From: DBFJGL01 sp048394785
Lineage (GTDB): Bacteria; Bacillota; Clostridia; Christensenellales; CAG-917
DNA length: 21,551 nucleotides
NCBI GenBank assembly: GCA_048394785.1
Contig: DBFJGL010000088.1
Location: 1 to 21,551, forward strand
Direction of reading: 5' to 3'
The first letter of the stretch is position 1, and each line of letters begins with the position of its first letter. The position numbers and the translations under genes were made by a program. Shown piece by piece: positions 1-6,759 of this stretch. The notes beneath the pieces were generated by a model. The model had not been told where the DNA came from and did not search any database. It was given only the letters and a program-made list of their open reading frames with translations.

Positions 1-8
1 TTTACCAT
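1..8 (-). CDS. 5' end of a gene leaving the window, probably IS200-type transposase tnpA
   Basis: An ATG at position 8 on the minus strand follows AAGGAGG with 10 bases between, a strong ribosome binding site. The visible codons read Met-Val and then the first two bases (AA) of a third codon. Nothing else of the protein can be seen, so the product is guessed from the leader, which matches the known IS200 tnpA arrangement of a sequestered start plus an upstream terminator hairpin. IS200 transposases are small HUH tyrosine transposases of about 130-155 residues; none of their motifs can be checked here. Confidence 0.45.
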
Positions 9-15
9 AATGACA

Positions 16-79
16 AATCCTCCTTGCTTAATGTGTTATAGTTTTGCGGACTACTTCCACATTCTAACATAGGAGGATT
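16..79 (-). promoter_or_regulatory. Leader hairpin that would mask the ribosome binding site of the gene starting at 8
   Basis: AATCCTCCT at 16-24 is exactly complementary to AGGAGGATT at 71-79. A second inner pair, AATGTG (30-35) with CACATT (58-63), lies between them, so in the minus-strand RNA the two arms stack into one interrupted hairpin. The outer arm contains the AGGAGG of the downstream gene. Translation should therefore be repressed unless the hairpin opens, as described for IS200 tnpA leaders. The pairings are seen; the repression is inferred. Confidence 0.65.
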
Positions 80-107
80 ATTTCTGCTCATCGGTAAACC
101 TCTTCTG

Positions 108-134
108 AACCACCGGACTATCCGGTGGTTTTGT
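108..134 (+). terminator. Terminator-like palindrome at the element edge
   Basis: A perfect 10-bp stem (108-117 with 121-130) has a three-base loop (CTA). It runs into a T-rich tract on the plus strand only, so it should stop plus-strand transcripts, including any RNA made antisense to the gene at 8. In IS200 the left-end hairpin both ends transcription and is recognised by the transposase. A role in transposition is inferred. Confidence 0.65.
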
Positions 135-143
135 TATACAACC

Positions 144-175
144 AAAAAACCGTCGAACCTCTCGACGGTTTTTTT
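144..175. terminator. Bidirectional rho-independent terminator
   Basis: A 13-bp perfect stem (144-156 with 162-174) has a five-base loop. Its GC core CCGTCGA is flanked by an A-run on one side and a T-run on the other, so each strand reads as a hairpin followed by U residues. It would stop minus-strand transcripts coming from 176 and above as well as plus-strand ones. It probably belongs to the host chromosome, next to the insertion element. Confidence 0.85.
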
Positions 176-418
176 GTCGAAAGGACGACGCCCCGACGAA
201 TAGGACTTGCGCGTTTGATACTTTGCATATGCGTAAAGCGCTGAGTTCTCCCTCTTAGGGGACTGCCGCGCTGTGTCTTACGGCTCCGCTCGCAGCGACA
301 CTGCGTATAAATTGCGGTGGGGAGAATAAAAACTTATTATACCCGTATATTTAATTAATTACATAATAATCGCCTAATCAGTTTGTTTTTCTCAACGAAA
401 TTTTATATTGTATTAGAC
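176..418. other. Non-coding stretch downstream of the DivIVA-like gene
   Basis: No convincing gene is visible. The part nearest the DivIVA-like stop codon is AT-rich. It includes a minus-strand TATAAT at 336-341, but no good -35 sits at the right distance (ATGTAA at 17 bp), so a promoter is only possible. That TATAAT points towards the inverted repeat at 246-326 and the terminator at 144-175. The unit could therefore be a small RNA gene of roughly 160-190 bases. The palindrome GCATATGC occurs at 225-232. I do not recognise a known RNA family. Confidence 0.4.
246..326. repeat. 81-base imperfect inverted repeat, nature unknown
   Basis: TTCTCCC at 246-252 pairs with GGGAGAA at 320-326. Inside, CGC-T-GTGTC pairs with GACAC-T-GCG across a GC-rich centre with one mismatch, giving a long hairpin with an internal loop. 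The composition is more GC-rich than the flanks. It could be a REP-like or MITE-like genomic repeat, or the core of a structured RNA. Copy number cannot be judged from one window. Confidence 0.5.
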
Positions 419-1132
419 TCACTTTTTAAGTCCGAGATAACGGCATATATCTTCAAGACTCTCCTTGGGAGATACTGCGTCTTCAATTGAAAACGCGCTT
501 TCTGCGGCAACAGTCGCGCCTCCGACCGCCTCCGTTTTTGCAACGGTTCTGTCCGTCTGCTTTTTGTCCTCGACTGCCCTTAATTTCTCTTTAAGTTCGT
601 TGACGCCCGACGCAGACGGAGCAAGCCTTTCACTCTCGGCTTTGAAATATTTTTCGAACTCGTCCTCGCCGTCGCCCTTAGACAGCGAAAAGTCCTGCGC
701 CAAAAACTTCTGTATTTCCATCTGCGCGGCAACCGCCACGCTCTCCATATTCAGCGCGTCCTTTGAAAAATGATACCGCTCTTTCAGCTCCTCGTACGCG
801 CCGTTCCATTTTGCGCGGAAAAGTTTAAGACGCTCCAACTCCATTGCATATCTGACCTTTATGTCCGCCGTCATTCTGTCGGCGTTTTCGGTTGCGGTCA
901 GCAGCGCGTCCTTGATTTTTTCTTCACGGGAACGCAGGGATTTCAGTTCGCACTCCATAGCGTCACAACGCGATTTCAGTTCGCAAATCTTCTCTTTCTG
1001 CTCGCGGCTGACGCTGTCCGACTTTAACAGCTCCTGCGCAATGAACTCGTCCACCGCCGCACGTTCGTATCCCCTGTACACCGTTTTGAATCTCGATTGC
1101 GTCTTTGCGTTTTTTCCCATATTGCACCTCAT
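419..1132 (-). CDS. DivIVA-like coiled-coil protein
   Basis: This is a 237-residue cytoplasmic protein. Near its N-terminus (residues 15-30) it carries RFKTVYRGYERAAVDEFI, which matches the DivIVA/GpsB signature F-x-x-x-x-RGY-x-x-x-x-VDEF. Charged, Lys/Glu-rich heptad-like sequence follows over about residues 30-120, suggesting a coiled coil, then a looser region and a short tail ending in YLGLKK. DivIVA proteins sense membrane curvature and organise division or pole-associated partners; that role is inferred. Two starts are possible. The ATG at 1132 has GGAGGGG nine bases upstream, lying inside a hairpin. The ATG at 1120 (residue 5) has GAGGTG close by. The gene stands alone, 103 bases after pncB, with only weak promoter-like sequence in the gap. 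Confidence 0.75.
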   Translation of the reverse strand: MRCNMGKNAKTQSRFKTVYRGYERAAVDEFIAQELLKSDSVSREQKEKICELKSRCDAMECELKSLRSREEKIKDALLTATENADRMTADIKVRYAMELERLKLFRAKWNGAYEELKERYHFSKDALNMESVAVAAQMEIQKFLAQDFSLSKGDGEDEFEKYFKAESERLAPSASGVNELKEKLRAVEDKKQTDRTVAKTEAVGGATVAAESAFSIEDAVSPKESLEDICRYLGLKK

Positions 1133-1139
1133 ATAAAAT

Positions 1140-1168
1140 TACCCCTCCACTATAAAGCCGGAGAGGTA
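1140..1168 (-). promoter_or_regulatory. Hairpin covering the ribosome binding site of the DivIVA-like gene
   Basis: In the minus-strand RNA, UACCUCUCC (from 1168 to 1160) pairs with GGAGGGGUA (1148 to 1140) over nine positions with one G-U pair and an 11-base loop. The 3' arm is the Shine-Dalgarno sequence for the ATG at 1132. A run of U residues comes shortly after the stem, so it might also be a weak pncB terminator. Either role is inferred. Confidence 0.5.
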
Positions 1169-1235
1169 AAAACAATTTCCGTTGCACGAGATATTTTGTC
1201 GAAATTTATACTTTATGCAATAGTTTTGTTGCTTG

Positions 1236-2666
1236 TCACTCGTCAACCGTAACGCTGGAGAGGTCAAGCAAATTGTGTTTGAGCTCCCACAGTTTTCGGC
1301 TCAAATCCACCTTATAATACTGCGTGTTGACGACTCTTAAATATTCGGGGAAGAACTCGGCGGCGCACTTGTCGGCATACTCTGCGATTTCGTCGAGCGA
1401 CGGCATATCGTACACCTTTCTGCCGTCTTTCATAACGGGCACCATAAGCTCTTTGACCGTAAAGTTTTCAAATGTCGTCTTTTTCCAAGTCTGTTCGGGG
1501 TGGAAAACGGTGAGCGGAACGGACGCGTCTATAACCTCGTCCTCCAAACATATCAAATCCGCGCGAGCCATATCGTTTTTATAAATTCGGACAAGCTTTT
1601 TGACGCCGGGGTTCGTGGTTTTTTCGTGGGAGTTGCTGACTTTGATTTTGGGCACGAGTTTGCCGCCGTCCTCTATTGCGCAAAGCTTGTACACGCCGCC
1701 GAGCGACGCATTGTTGTAACTTGTGATAAGCTTTGTGCCTATTCCGTAGACGTCTATTTTCGCGCCCTGCGCAAGCAGAGAGAGCAAAATGTCTTCGTCG
1801 ATGTCGTTGGACACGAAAATCTGTGCGTCGGTGTGTCCCGCACTATCGAGCATTTTACGCGCCTCTTTGCTCATATACGCAAGGTCGCCGCTGTCAAGCC
1901 TTATGCCGACGGGTTTATGTCCCGCCGCTTTCAACTTATCGAAAACTTTGATTGCGTTGGGCACTCCGCTTCTGAGCGTATCGTATGTGTCGACAAGCAG
2001 AAGACACGCGTCGGGATATACCTCCGCGTATTTTTCAAACGCTTCGAGTTCGCTGTCAAAGGACATAACCCAACTGTGCGAATGCGTACCCTTGACGGGA
2101 ATGTCGAACATTTTCCCCGCTATGACGTTGGACGTAGAACGGCAGCCGCCTATATACGCGGCTCGCGCGCCGTAAATACCTGCGTCGGCACCCTGCGCGC
2201 GGCGGAGTCCGAACTCGGATATGGCTTTGTCGGTGCACTCTCTGAGTCTGCGCCCCTTTGTGGCAATCAACGTCTGATGATTTATAAAAGTGAGCAGCGC
2301 GGTTTCGACAAGCTGAGCTTCCCACAGCGGCGCGGTAACGGTCAGAATGGGCTCGCCGGGGAAAATTATCGTGCCTTCGGGGACGGCTTTGACGTCGCCC
2401 GTAAACTTCAAATCTTTAAGTGCGTTCAAAAACTTATCGGAAAAGATGTTCAGACTTTTCAGATAATCGACGTCTTCGTCTGTAAACTCGATATTTTCCA
2501 AATACTCCACCGCCTGTTCCAAACCTGCGGCAACCGCATACGAAAAGCCGCCGCTTCCGCGATAAAAAATATCGAACGCGGCGCGTCTTTGTTCCGTGCC
2601 TGCGGCAAAATATCCGTTCATCATCGTAAGCTGATACAAATCGGTCATCAGCGTCAAATTTCTCAT
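1236..2666 (-). CDS. pncB: Nicotinate phosphoribosyltransferase
   Basis: A 476-residue enzyme of NAD salvage. It joins nicotinate to phosphoribosyl pyrophosphate, with ATP hydrolysis, to give nicotinate mononucleotide. The N-terminus LTLMTDLYQLTMMNGYF is typical of the family. Further family blocks are EFGLRRAQG (residues 151-159), the GTHSHSW block (193-199) whose second histidine (H197) aligns with the phosphorylated histidine of PncB, and LLLVDTYDT (222-230). The length is normal for the Gram-positive type. The start has GGTGA five bases upstream. The gene follows lgt by 23 bases, so it is probably the last gene of the galK-lgt-pncB transcript. Nothing links its chemistry to galactose or lipoproteins; the grouping looks incidental. 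Confidence 0.95.
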   Translation of the reverse strand: MRNLTLMTDLYQLTMMNGYFAAGTEQRRAAFDIFYRGSGGFSYAVAAGLEQAVEYLENIEFTDEDVDYLKSLNIFSDKFLNALKDLKFTGDVKAVPEGTIIFPGEPILTVTAPLWEAQLVETALLTFINHQTLIATKGRRLRECTDKAISEFGLRRAQGADAGIYGARAAYIGGCRSTSNVIAGKMFDIPVKGTHSHSWVMSFDSELEAFEKYAEVYPDACLLLVDTYDTLRSGVPNAIKVFDKLKAAGHKPVGIRLDSGDLAYMSKEARKMLDSAGHTDAQIFVSNDIDEDILLSLLAQGAKIDVYGIGTKLITSYNNASLGGVYKLCAIEDGGKLVPKIKVSNSHEKTTNPGVKKLVRIYKNDMARADLICLEDEVIDASVPLTVFHPEQTWKKTTFENFTVKELMVPVMKDGRKVYDMPSLDEIAEYADKCAAEFFPEYLRVVNTQYYKVDLSRKLWELKHNLLDLSSVTVDE

Positions 2667-2689
2667 ATCGTCACCAAAACGCGAATGCG

Positions 2690-3763
2690 TTACTCCTCTT
2701 CCTTTTTAATTCTCTTAAATCGGTTCTTCTTTATCTTGACGGGTTTCTGTTCTTCCAAAAAATATTCGGCTTCTATATCCACGGGCGCGTACTCCTTGGT
2801 TTTGTAAAGCAGCCCGAGCGGATTTTTGGGATTGGACAGCACCTTTGTGCAGAACTTATAGTTTTTGACGTCGTATTCGCTGAGTTCGGTGACGTACAAA
2901 AGGTTATTTGCAGCCGCGTCGTTGACCTTTATAAACGACAGCCTGCTGCGTCGCGCAACAATATAAAGAATGCCGAGCACAACCGATACGGGCACAAGCA
3001 CGAAACACGCAACCTGCGTCACGGGCACCGCGTCGAGCCTTATGAATTCGAGCAGTCCTCTGCCCAGGAAATACCAGAAGAAATATACAAAACCGAGAAT
3101 ACCGGGATATTTTTTATTCTTGCGCCATATGGCATAAATTATCGCAAGACCGATTGCGTTCCACACCATTTCGTAAAAGAACGTGGCGGCGTACCAGCCT
3201 TCGCCCTCCCAAAGCTCGTCGATTTCTATGCCGCTCGGATTGTCAATATATACCGCAAACGGAAAATGCTGAAATCTCGGGTCGTGTATTGCTATGCCGA
3301 ACGCCTCCTGATTGATGAAATTGCCCACGCGTCCCGTAATTTGACCGAGCAGCAAAGGTCCCACGGCAAGGTCGATAATCTGACCGAAATTAGCCTTTTT
3401 GCGCACCCGCCAGGCAAAAATAATCACGCCGATTAAGCCGCCCACAAGTCCGCCTATTATGGTTATGCCGCCTTCCCAAATCGCGATTGCGTGCACAAAA
3501 TCATCCCAACTGTTCCAAGGAAAATACTCGTCCGCACGCGGCAGAACGTAAAACACTCTCGCGAAAACGACGGCGAGCGGTATAACCCACAAAAACATCT
3601 CTATGCAGTCGTCGGCGGTAAGATTTATCCGTCGCGCCGCAATGCAAAGATACGTAAGTCCGAGTATCATTGCAAACACGAGAATTATGCCGTACCAAGC
3701 GACCTCCAACGAGCCTATCGTAAAGGCTATTTTATCTATTGCCGATAAAGCCTGTGCAAACAT
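2690..3763 (-). CDS. lgt: Prolipoprotein diacylglyceryl transferase
   Basis: An integral membrane enzyme that moves a diacylglyceryl group from phosphatidylglycerol to the lipobox cysteine of prolipoproteins, the first step of lipoprotein maturation. From the ATG it is 357 residues. The signature GRVGNFINQE is at residues 144-153 and the later conserved block YFLGRGLLEFIR at 231-242. Several hydrophobic helices are visible (for example about 20-43, 55-74, 100-118, 193-212, 221-240 and 249-270). I start it at the ATG at 3763, with GGGAGG just upstream; the upstream in-frame TTG at 3775 would have that site inside the gene. Residues after about 277 form a hydrophilic extension ending in a basic tail (KIKKNRFKRIKKEEE), making it longer than E. 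coli Lgt (291). It begins 15 bases after galK. Confidence 0.95.
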   Translation of the reverse strand: MFAQALSAIDKIAFTIGSLEVAWYGIILVFAMILGLTYLCIAARRINLTADDCIEMFLWVIPLAVVFARVFYVLPRADEYFPWNSWDDFVHAIAIWEGGITIIGGLVGGLIGVIIFAWRVRKKANFGQIIDLAVGPLLLGQITGRVGNFINQEAFGIAIHDPRFQHFPFAVYIDNPSGIEIDELWEGEGWYAATFFYEMVWNAIGLAIIYAIWRKNKKYPGILGFVYFFWYFLGRGLLEFIRLDAVPVTQVACFVLVPVSVVLGILYIVARRSRLSFIKVNDAAANNLLYVTELSEYDVKNYKFCTKVLSNPKNPLGLLYKTKEYAPVDIEAEYFLEEQKPVKIKKNRFKRIKKEEE

Positions 3764-3778
3764 ATTTCCTCCCAAAGC

Positions 3779-5041
3779 CTAAAAGCCGAGTCTTGTCGCG
3801 CCGCTCGGACGTATGCCCACGCGGTAGACGTTTTCCTCTCCGAACAGACGGGAGAACTCGCTTTGCAAACTTTCTCTGTCCGCCGCGCTGCCGAACACGA
3901 GTATCGTGCCTGCAAATCCTCCGCCGTGCACTCTGGACGCCCTGACTCCGTCAAGAGGCTTCACCGCGTCGAGCGCGGCTTCGAGATTGCGATTACCCGC
4001 CTTTTTCGAGTATGTATTCTGCAATTTTTCGCGAGAACTCAGTCCCGACGAATTTACTATGTTTAAAAACGCGTTTTCATCGGCTCCGTCCACTGCGTCG
4101 AGGGCGGCGTCCACTCTCTCGTTTTCTTCGAAGAAGTGTTCCGCTCTGAGCACGGGACGCGCTCCGAGTTCTCTTTCTATTTCGTCGCGATTTTTCAAAA
4201 ACGTCTCTTTATTTGTTTCAATAAGAATATTAACCCCGAGTTTCTGCGCAACCGCTTTCATTTCGTTGAGGATTGCGGCATAGTCGTCCGTAAGGTCGCT
4301 GTGGTCGCCTCCCGTGGCGATGACGAAAATATCCAAATCGTCGAAACGCCACTTCGCGCTTTTCACGACGGGCTTTTCGAAATCTGCAAAATCGATGAGA
4401 TTTACGCCTCCGACGGCAATCGCCGTCTGGTCCATAAGTCCGCAGGGTTTGCCGAACCACACGTTTTCGGCATACTGCGCGGCTTTTGCCATAAATACGG
4501 GGTCAAGTTCGCCTCCGTTATACAAATCGTTGAAAATCTCGGCAATCAACAGCTCGAAAGAACTTGACGACGACACTCCCGCCGCTTTTGGCACGCAAGA
4601 TGTCACCGCGGCGTTAAAGCCGCCTGCCTTTTTGCCCGATTTGATAAAATAATCCGCTACGCCTTTTACGAGCGCGACAGACGTGCCGAGCTCCCCGTTT
4701 GCGAATACGGGATTATTTACGTCTGCCGAGAATATCGGATACCCGTCCGACTTTATTGTGACGACGCCGTCCTCCCTCGCGCCGACAGCGGCGAGCGTGT
4801 CTACGGTGATTGCCGCCGCCATAACTCTGCCTCCGTTATGGTCGGTATGGTTGCCGACAATCTCAATCCGCCCCGGCGAAGAATAATAAGTTATTTCGCT
4901 CTCTCCGAACAGTTTTTCGTACTCCGACCACAGCTCTGCAAAGCGCACGGACTGATTATCGGCGTCCGATTTATAAAGTTCGCCGCAAACGCGCGCGAAT
5001 TCGGGATTATTTACAAAATTCTCTGCTGTTTTTCTTGCCAT
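3779..5041 (-). CDS. galK: Galactokinase (GHMP kinase family)
   Basis: A 420-residue cytoplasmic kinase that phosphorylates galactose to galactose-1-phosphate, the first committed Leloir step, feeding the GalT encoded divergently next door. Visible motifs are the sugar-binding block SPGRIEIVGNHTDHNGG (55-71), the ATP-binding GHMP loop PKAAGVSSSSSFE (151-163), the catalytic aspartate in PCGLMDQ (D204), and a C-terminal glycine-rich block HGGGFAGTILVFG. The classical galactokinase signature reads GEHTDYN; here it is GNHTDHN, with Asn for Glu, a variant I recall from clostridial galactokinases. The start has GGGAG six bases upstream. A promoter with good -35 and -10 boxes lies at 5078-5106. It probably heads a transcript with lgt and pncB. 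Confidence 0.93.
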   Translation of the reverse strand: MARKTAENFVNNPEFARVCGELYKSDADNQSVRFAELWSEYEKLFGESEITYYSSPGRIEIVGNHTDHNGGRVMAAAITVDTLAAVGAREDGVVTIKSDGYPIFSADVNNPVFANGELGTSVALVKGVADYFIKSGKKAGGFNAAVTSCVPKAAGVSSSSSFELLIAEIFNDLYNGGELDPVFMAKAAQYAENVWFGKPCGLMDQTAIAVGGVNLIDFADFEKPVVKSAKWRFDDLDIFVIATGGDHSDLTDDYAAILNEMKAVAQKLGVNILIETNKETFLKNRDEIERELGARPVLRAEHFFEENERVDAALDAVDGADENAFLNIVNSSGLSSREKLQNTYSKKAGNRNLEAALDAVKPLDGVRASRVHGGGFAGTILVFGSAADRESLQSEFSRLFGEENVYRVGIRPSGATRLGF

Positions 5042-5064
5042 TTCGTACTCCCTTTATATATAAT
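5035..5064 (+). promoter_or_regulatory. Probable galT promoter
   Basis: TTGCCA (5035-5040) and TATAAT (5059-5064) are separated by 18 bases, predicting a start near 5071 and a leader of about 58 bases to galT. The -35 box overlaps the first codon of galK. It interlocks with the opposing galK promoter. Confidence 0.6.
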
Positions 5065-5077
5065 ATACAGTGTTTTA

Positions 5078-5106
5078 ATTGTATCACAGCGAGAATTTAT
5101 TTGCAA
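5078..5106 (-). promoter_or_regulatory. Probable galK promoter
   Basis: On the minus strand TTGCAA (5106-5101), a 17-base spacer and TACAAT (5083-5078) form a near-consensus sigma-70/SigA promoter. TG sits one base before the -10 (extended -10). The predicted start is near 5071, giving a leader of about 30 bases. The boxes lie inside the predicted galT leader. Confidence 0.65.
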
Positions 5107-5128
5107 GCAAACGACTATCGGAGGTATT

Positions 5129-6682
5129 ATGTCACCCAGAATTTCCCTGGAAGAACAAGCAAAGCAGAACGTCGAACTCCTGCTCGATTATGCTGCCGCC
5201 AAGCTCAATCTCGACGCGCTTGACGCCATTTACGCACGCAACCGTCTGCTCGCGCGCTTGGAGCTGACCGCTCCCTGCGAAGGCGAAACAGGCAAAACAA
5301 AAGACATTTACGCATTGCTTTCGGAGCTCAGCTCCTACGCCGTGCGCGAACGGATAATAAAAGAAGAAGACCGCGCTCTGTTTGAAACGGAACTCATCGG
5401 ACTCGTGTGCCCCCCGCCGTCCGCGGTCGTGGAACGCTTTGACGGCATCGCCCGTTTTGAAGGAGTGGAAAAAGCGTGCGATTATCTGCTTGCGCTGTCC
5501 GAAAACAGCACCTACATACGCAGACCCGACATAAACAAGAATATCGTGTGGGAATACGATAACCCGAGAGGTAAAATAGGCATTTCCGTAAACCTCGCAA
5601 AGCCTGAAAAAACTCCCGAAGAAGTTAAGCGCGCAAAAGAAGCCAAAACGGGATACCCCAAATGCGTGCTGTGTATGGACAATCTCGGCTTTCAGGGCAA
5701 CGCCGCTTTCGCCGCGCGCGAAACGATACGCATCATTCCCCTTGAACTCGACGGCGAAGAATGGTTTATGCAATTCTCTCCGTACGTCTATTTCGAACAG
5801 CACGTCATTGCGATTTCCGCTGTGCATAGACCTATGGCGATAAGCGAAAAAACCTTTGCCCGTATGACGGATTTCGTGGACGCTTTTCCTCATTATTTCA
5901 TAGGCTCCAACGCCGCGCTCCCCATCGTAGGAGGTTCCGTGCTTGCGCACGACCACTATCAGGGCGGCAAAAAAGTGCTGCCTATGCTCAGCCGTCCCGC
6001 TCTCAAACACTATCTTATCAACGGATTTGCCGACGTAAGCGTAAGCGTCGCGGATTGGTATAACTCCGTCGTCAGATTGGAGTCCAAAAACAAAGCTCAG
6101 CTCATTGCCGCCGCAGATAAATTCAGGCGCGCGTGGGAAGACTATACCGATAATTCCGCAAACGTCATCGCGCATACCATAGAAAACGGCGAGTCCGTGC
6201 CTCACAACGCGGTGACTCCCGTGTGTTATTTCAACGATAACGGCGAATATCGCATCGACCTCATTCTCAGGAACAACCGCACCGACGCCGCACACCCCTT
6301 CGGCATTTTCCATCCCGCGGAAGAACTTCACAACATCAAACAGGAGTCCATCGGTCTTATCGAGGCAATGGGACTGTTCATTCTCCCCGGACGGCTTCAA
6401 TCGGAAGCGGAGCAGATAAAAGATTTGCTTACGGGTGCCGTTAAGCTCGATTTCGAAAAGCTGTCGGATGCCGCGCACCCATTGAACAAACACTTCGGAA
6501 TGATTGCTCAGCTTGTTTCCGACTACGGCACGGGTATCAGCGAACAGACGGCGGGCGACGCGGTAACGGACTATATCAACCGTGCCTGCGAAAAAATCCT
6601 GGACACAACGGCGGTTTTCAAGCACACTCCTCAGGGCGAGGAAAGCTTTGATAAATTCATTCGCTCCGTAACGGAAGCATAA
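5129..6682 (+). CDS. galT: Galactose-1-phosphate uridylyltransferase, class II
   Basis: A 517-residue enzyme that exchanges UDP between UDP-glucose and galactose-1-phosphate, the second Leloir step. The size and sequence fit the Firmicutes class II family (about 490-520 residues), unlike the roughly 350-residue class I enzymes. The block GGSVLAHDHYQGG (residues 268-280) should hold the active-site His-x-His pair (H274, H276), with H276 the expected UMP-carrying residue by analogy to HPH of class I. Other visible blocks are PKCVLCMDNLGFQGN and HPFGIFHPAEELHNIKQESIGLIEAMGLFILPGRL. The start is the ATG at 5129 after GGAGG. The frame stays open upstream to 4838, but that part is antisense to galK and has no better start. 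It is the only plus-strand gene and ends at a strong terminator. No galE or transporter is in the window. Confidence 0.95.
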   Translation: MSPRISLEEQAKQNVELLLDYAAAKLNLDALDAIYARNRLLARLELTAPCEGETGKTKDIYALLSELSSYAVRERIIKEEDRALFETELIGLVCPPPSAVVERFDGIARFEGVEKACDYLLALSENSTYIRRPDINKNIVWEYDNPRGKIGISVNLAKPEKTPEEVKRAKEAKTGYPKCVLCMDNLGFQGNAAFAARETIRIIPLELDGEEWFMQFSPYVYFEQHVIAISAVHRPMAISEKTFARMTDFVDAFPHYFIGSNAALPIVGGSVLAHDHYQGGKKVLPMLSRPALKHYLINGFADVSVSVADWYNSVVRLESKNKAQLIAAADKFRRAWEDYTDNSANVIAHTIENGESVPHNAVTPVCYFNDNGEYRIDLILRNNRTDAAHPFGIFHPAEELHNIKQESIGLIEAMGLFILPGRLQSEAEQIKDLLTGAVKLDFEKLSDAAHPLNKHFGMIAQLVSDYGTGISEQTAGDAVTDYINRACEKILDTTAVFKHTPQGEESFDKFIRSVTEA

Positions 6683-6698
6683 TCGGACAGATAGCATA

Positions 6699-6725
6699 AA
6701 AAGGGTGCCGCGAAGGCACCCTTTT
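6699..6725. terminator. Bidirectional terminator between galT and nnrD
   Basis: AAAAGGGTGCC (6699-6709) pairs perfectly with GGCACCCTTTT (6715-6725) around a GCGAA loop. The A-run and T-run make it work on both strands. It lies 16 bases after the galT stop and 34 bases past the nnrD stop, so it closes both converging transcripts. Confidence 0.92.
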
Positions 6726-6759
6726 ATTATACGTTTCAAATTGACAATATTTCTAATTG

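Larger units (their letters stand above)
1..135 (-). mobile_element. Left end of a probable IS200/IS605-type insertion sequence (partial)
   Basis: The stretch has the layout known for IS200-type left ends. There is a gene start near the edge (ATG at 8, minus strand), a leader hairpin whose 3' arm contains the ribosome binding site, and a stable palindrome farther out (108-130) that terminates transcripts crossing the element's edge. All of this is seen in the sequence. Assignment to IS200 is inferred from architecture alone, because only two transposase codons are visible. The outer boundary is not resolved; it probably lies between the palindrome and the next terminator (about 131-143). The element could instead be an unrelated gene with a self-masking leader. 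Confidence 0.45.

Noticed and set aside
148..170. GGTTCGA in the minus-strand reading of the terminator, like a tRNA T-loop
   Set aside because: No acceptor, anticodon or D-arm is present; the sequence is the loop and arm of a plain terminator hairpin.
144..341. 6S RNA as the identity of the structured stretch
   Set aside because: Length is roughly right, but the fold is a short hairpin plus unpaired sequence rather than one long rod with a central bubble spanning both ends.
1500..2807. 435-codon plus-strand open frame opposite pncB
   Set aside because: Antisense shadow of pncB with no ribosome binding site or family motif; similar shadows lie opposite ilvE (8160-9470) and parC (16962-18149, 18207-19232).
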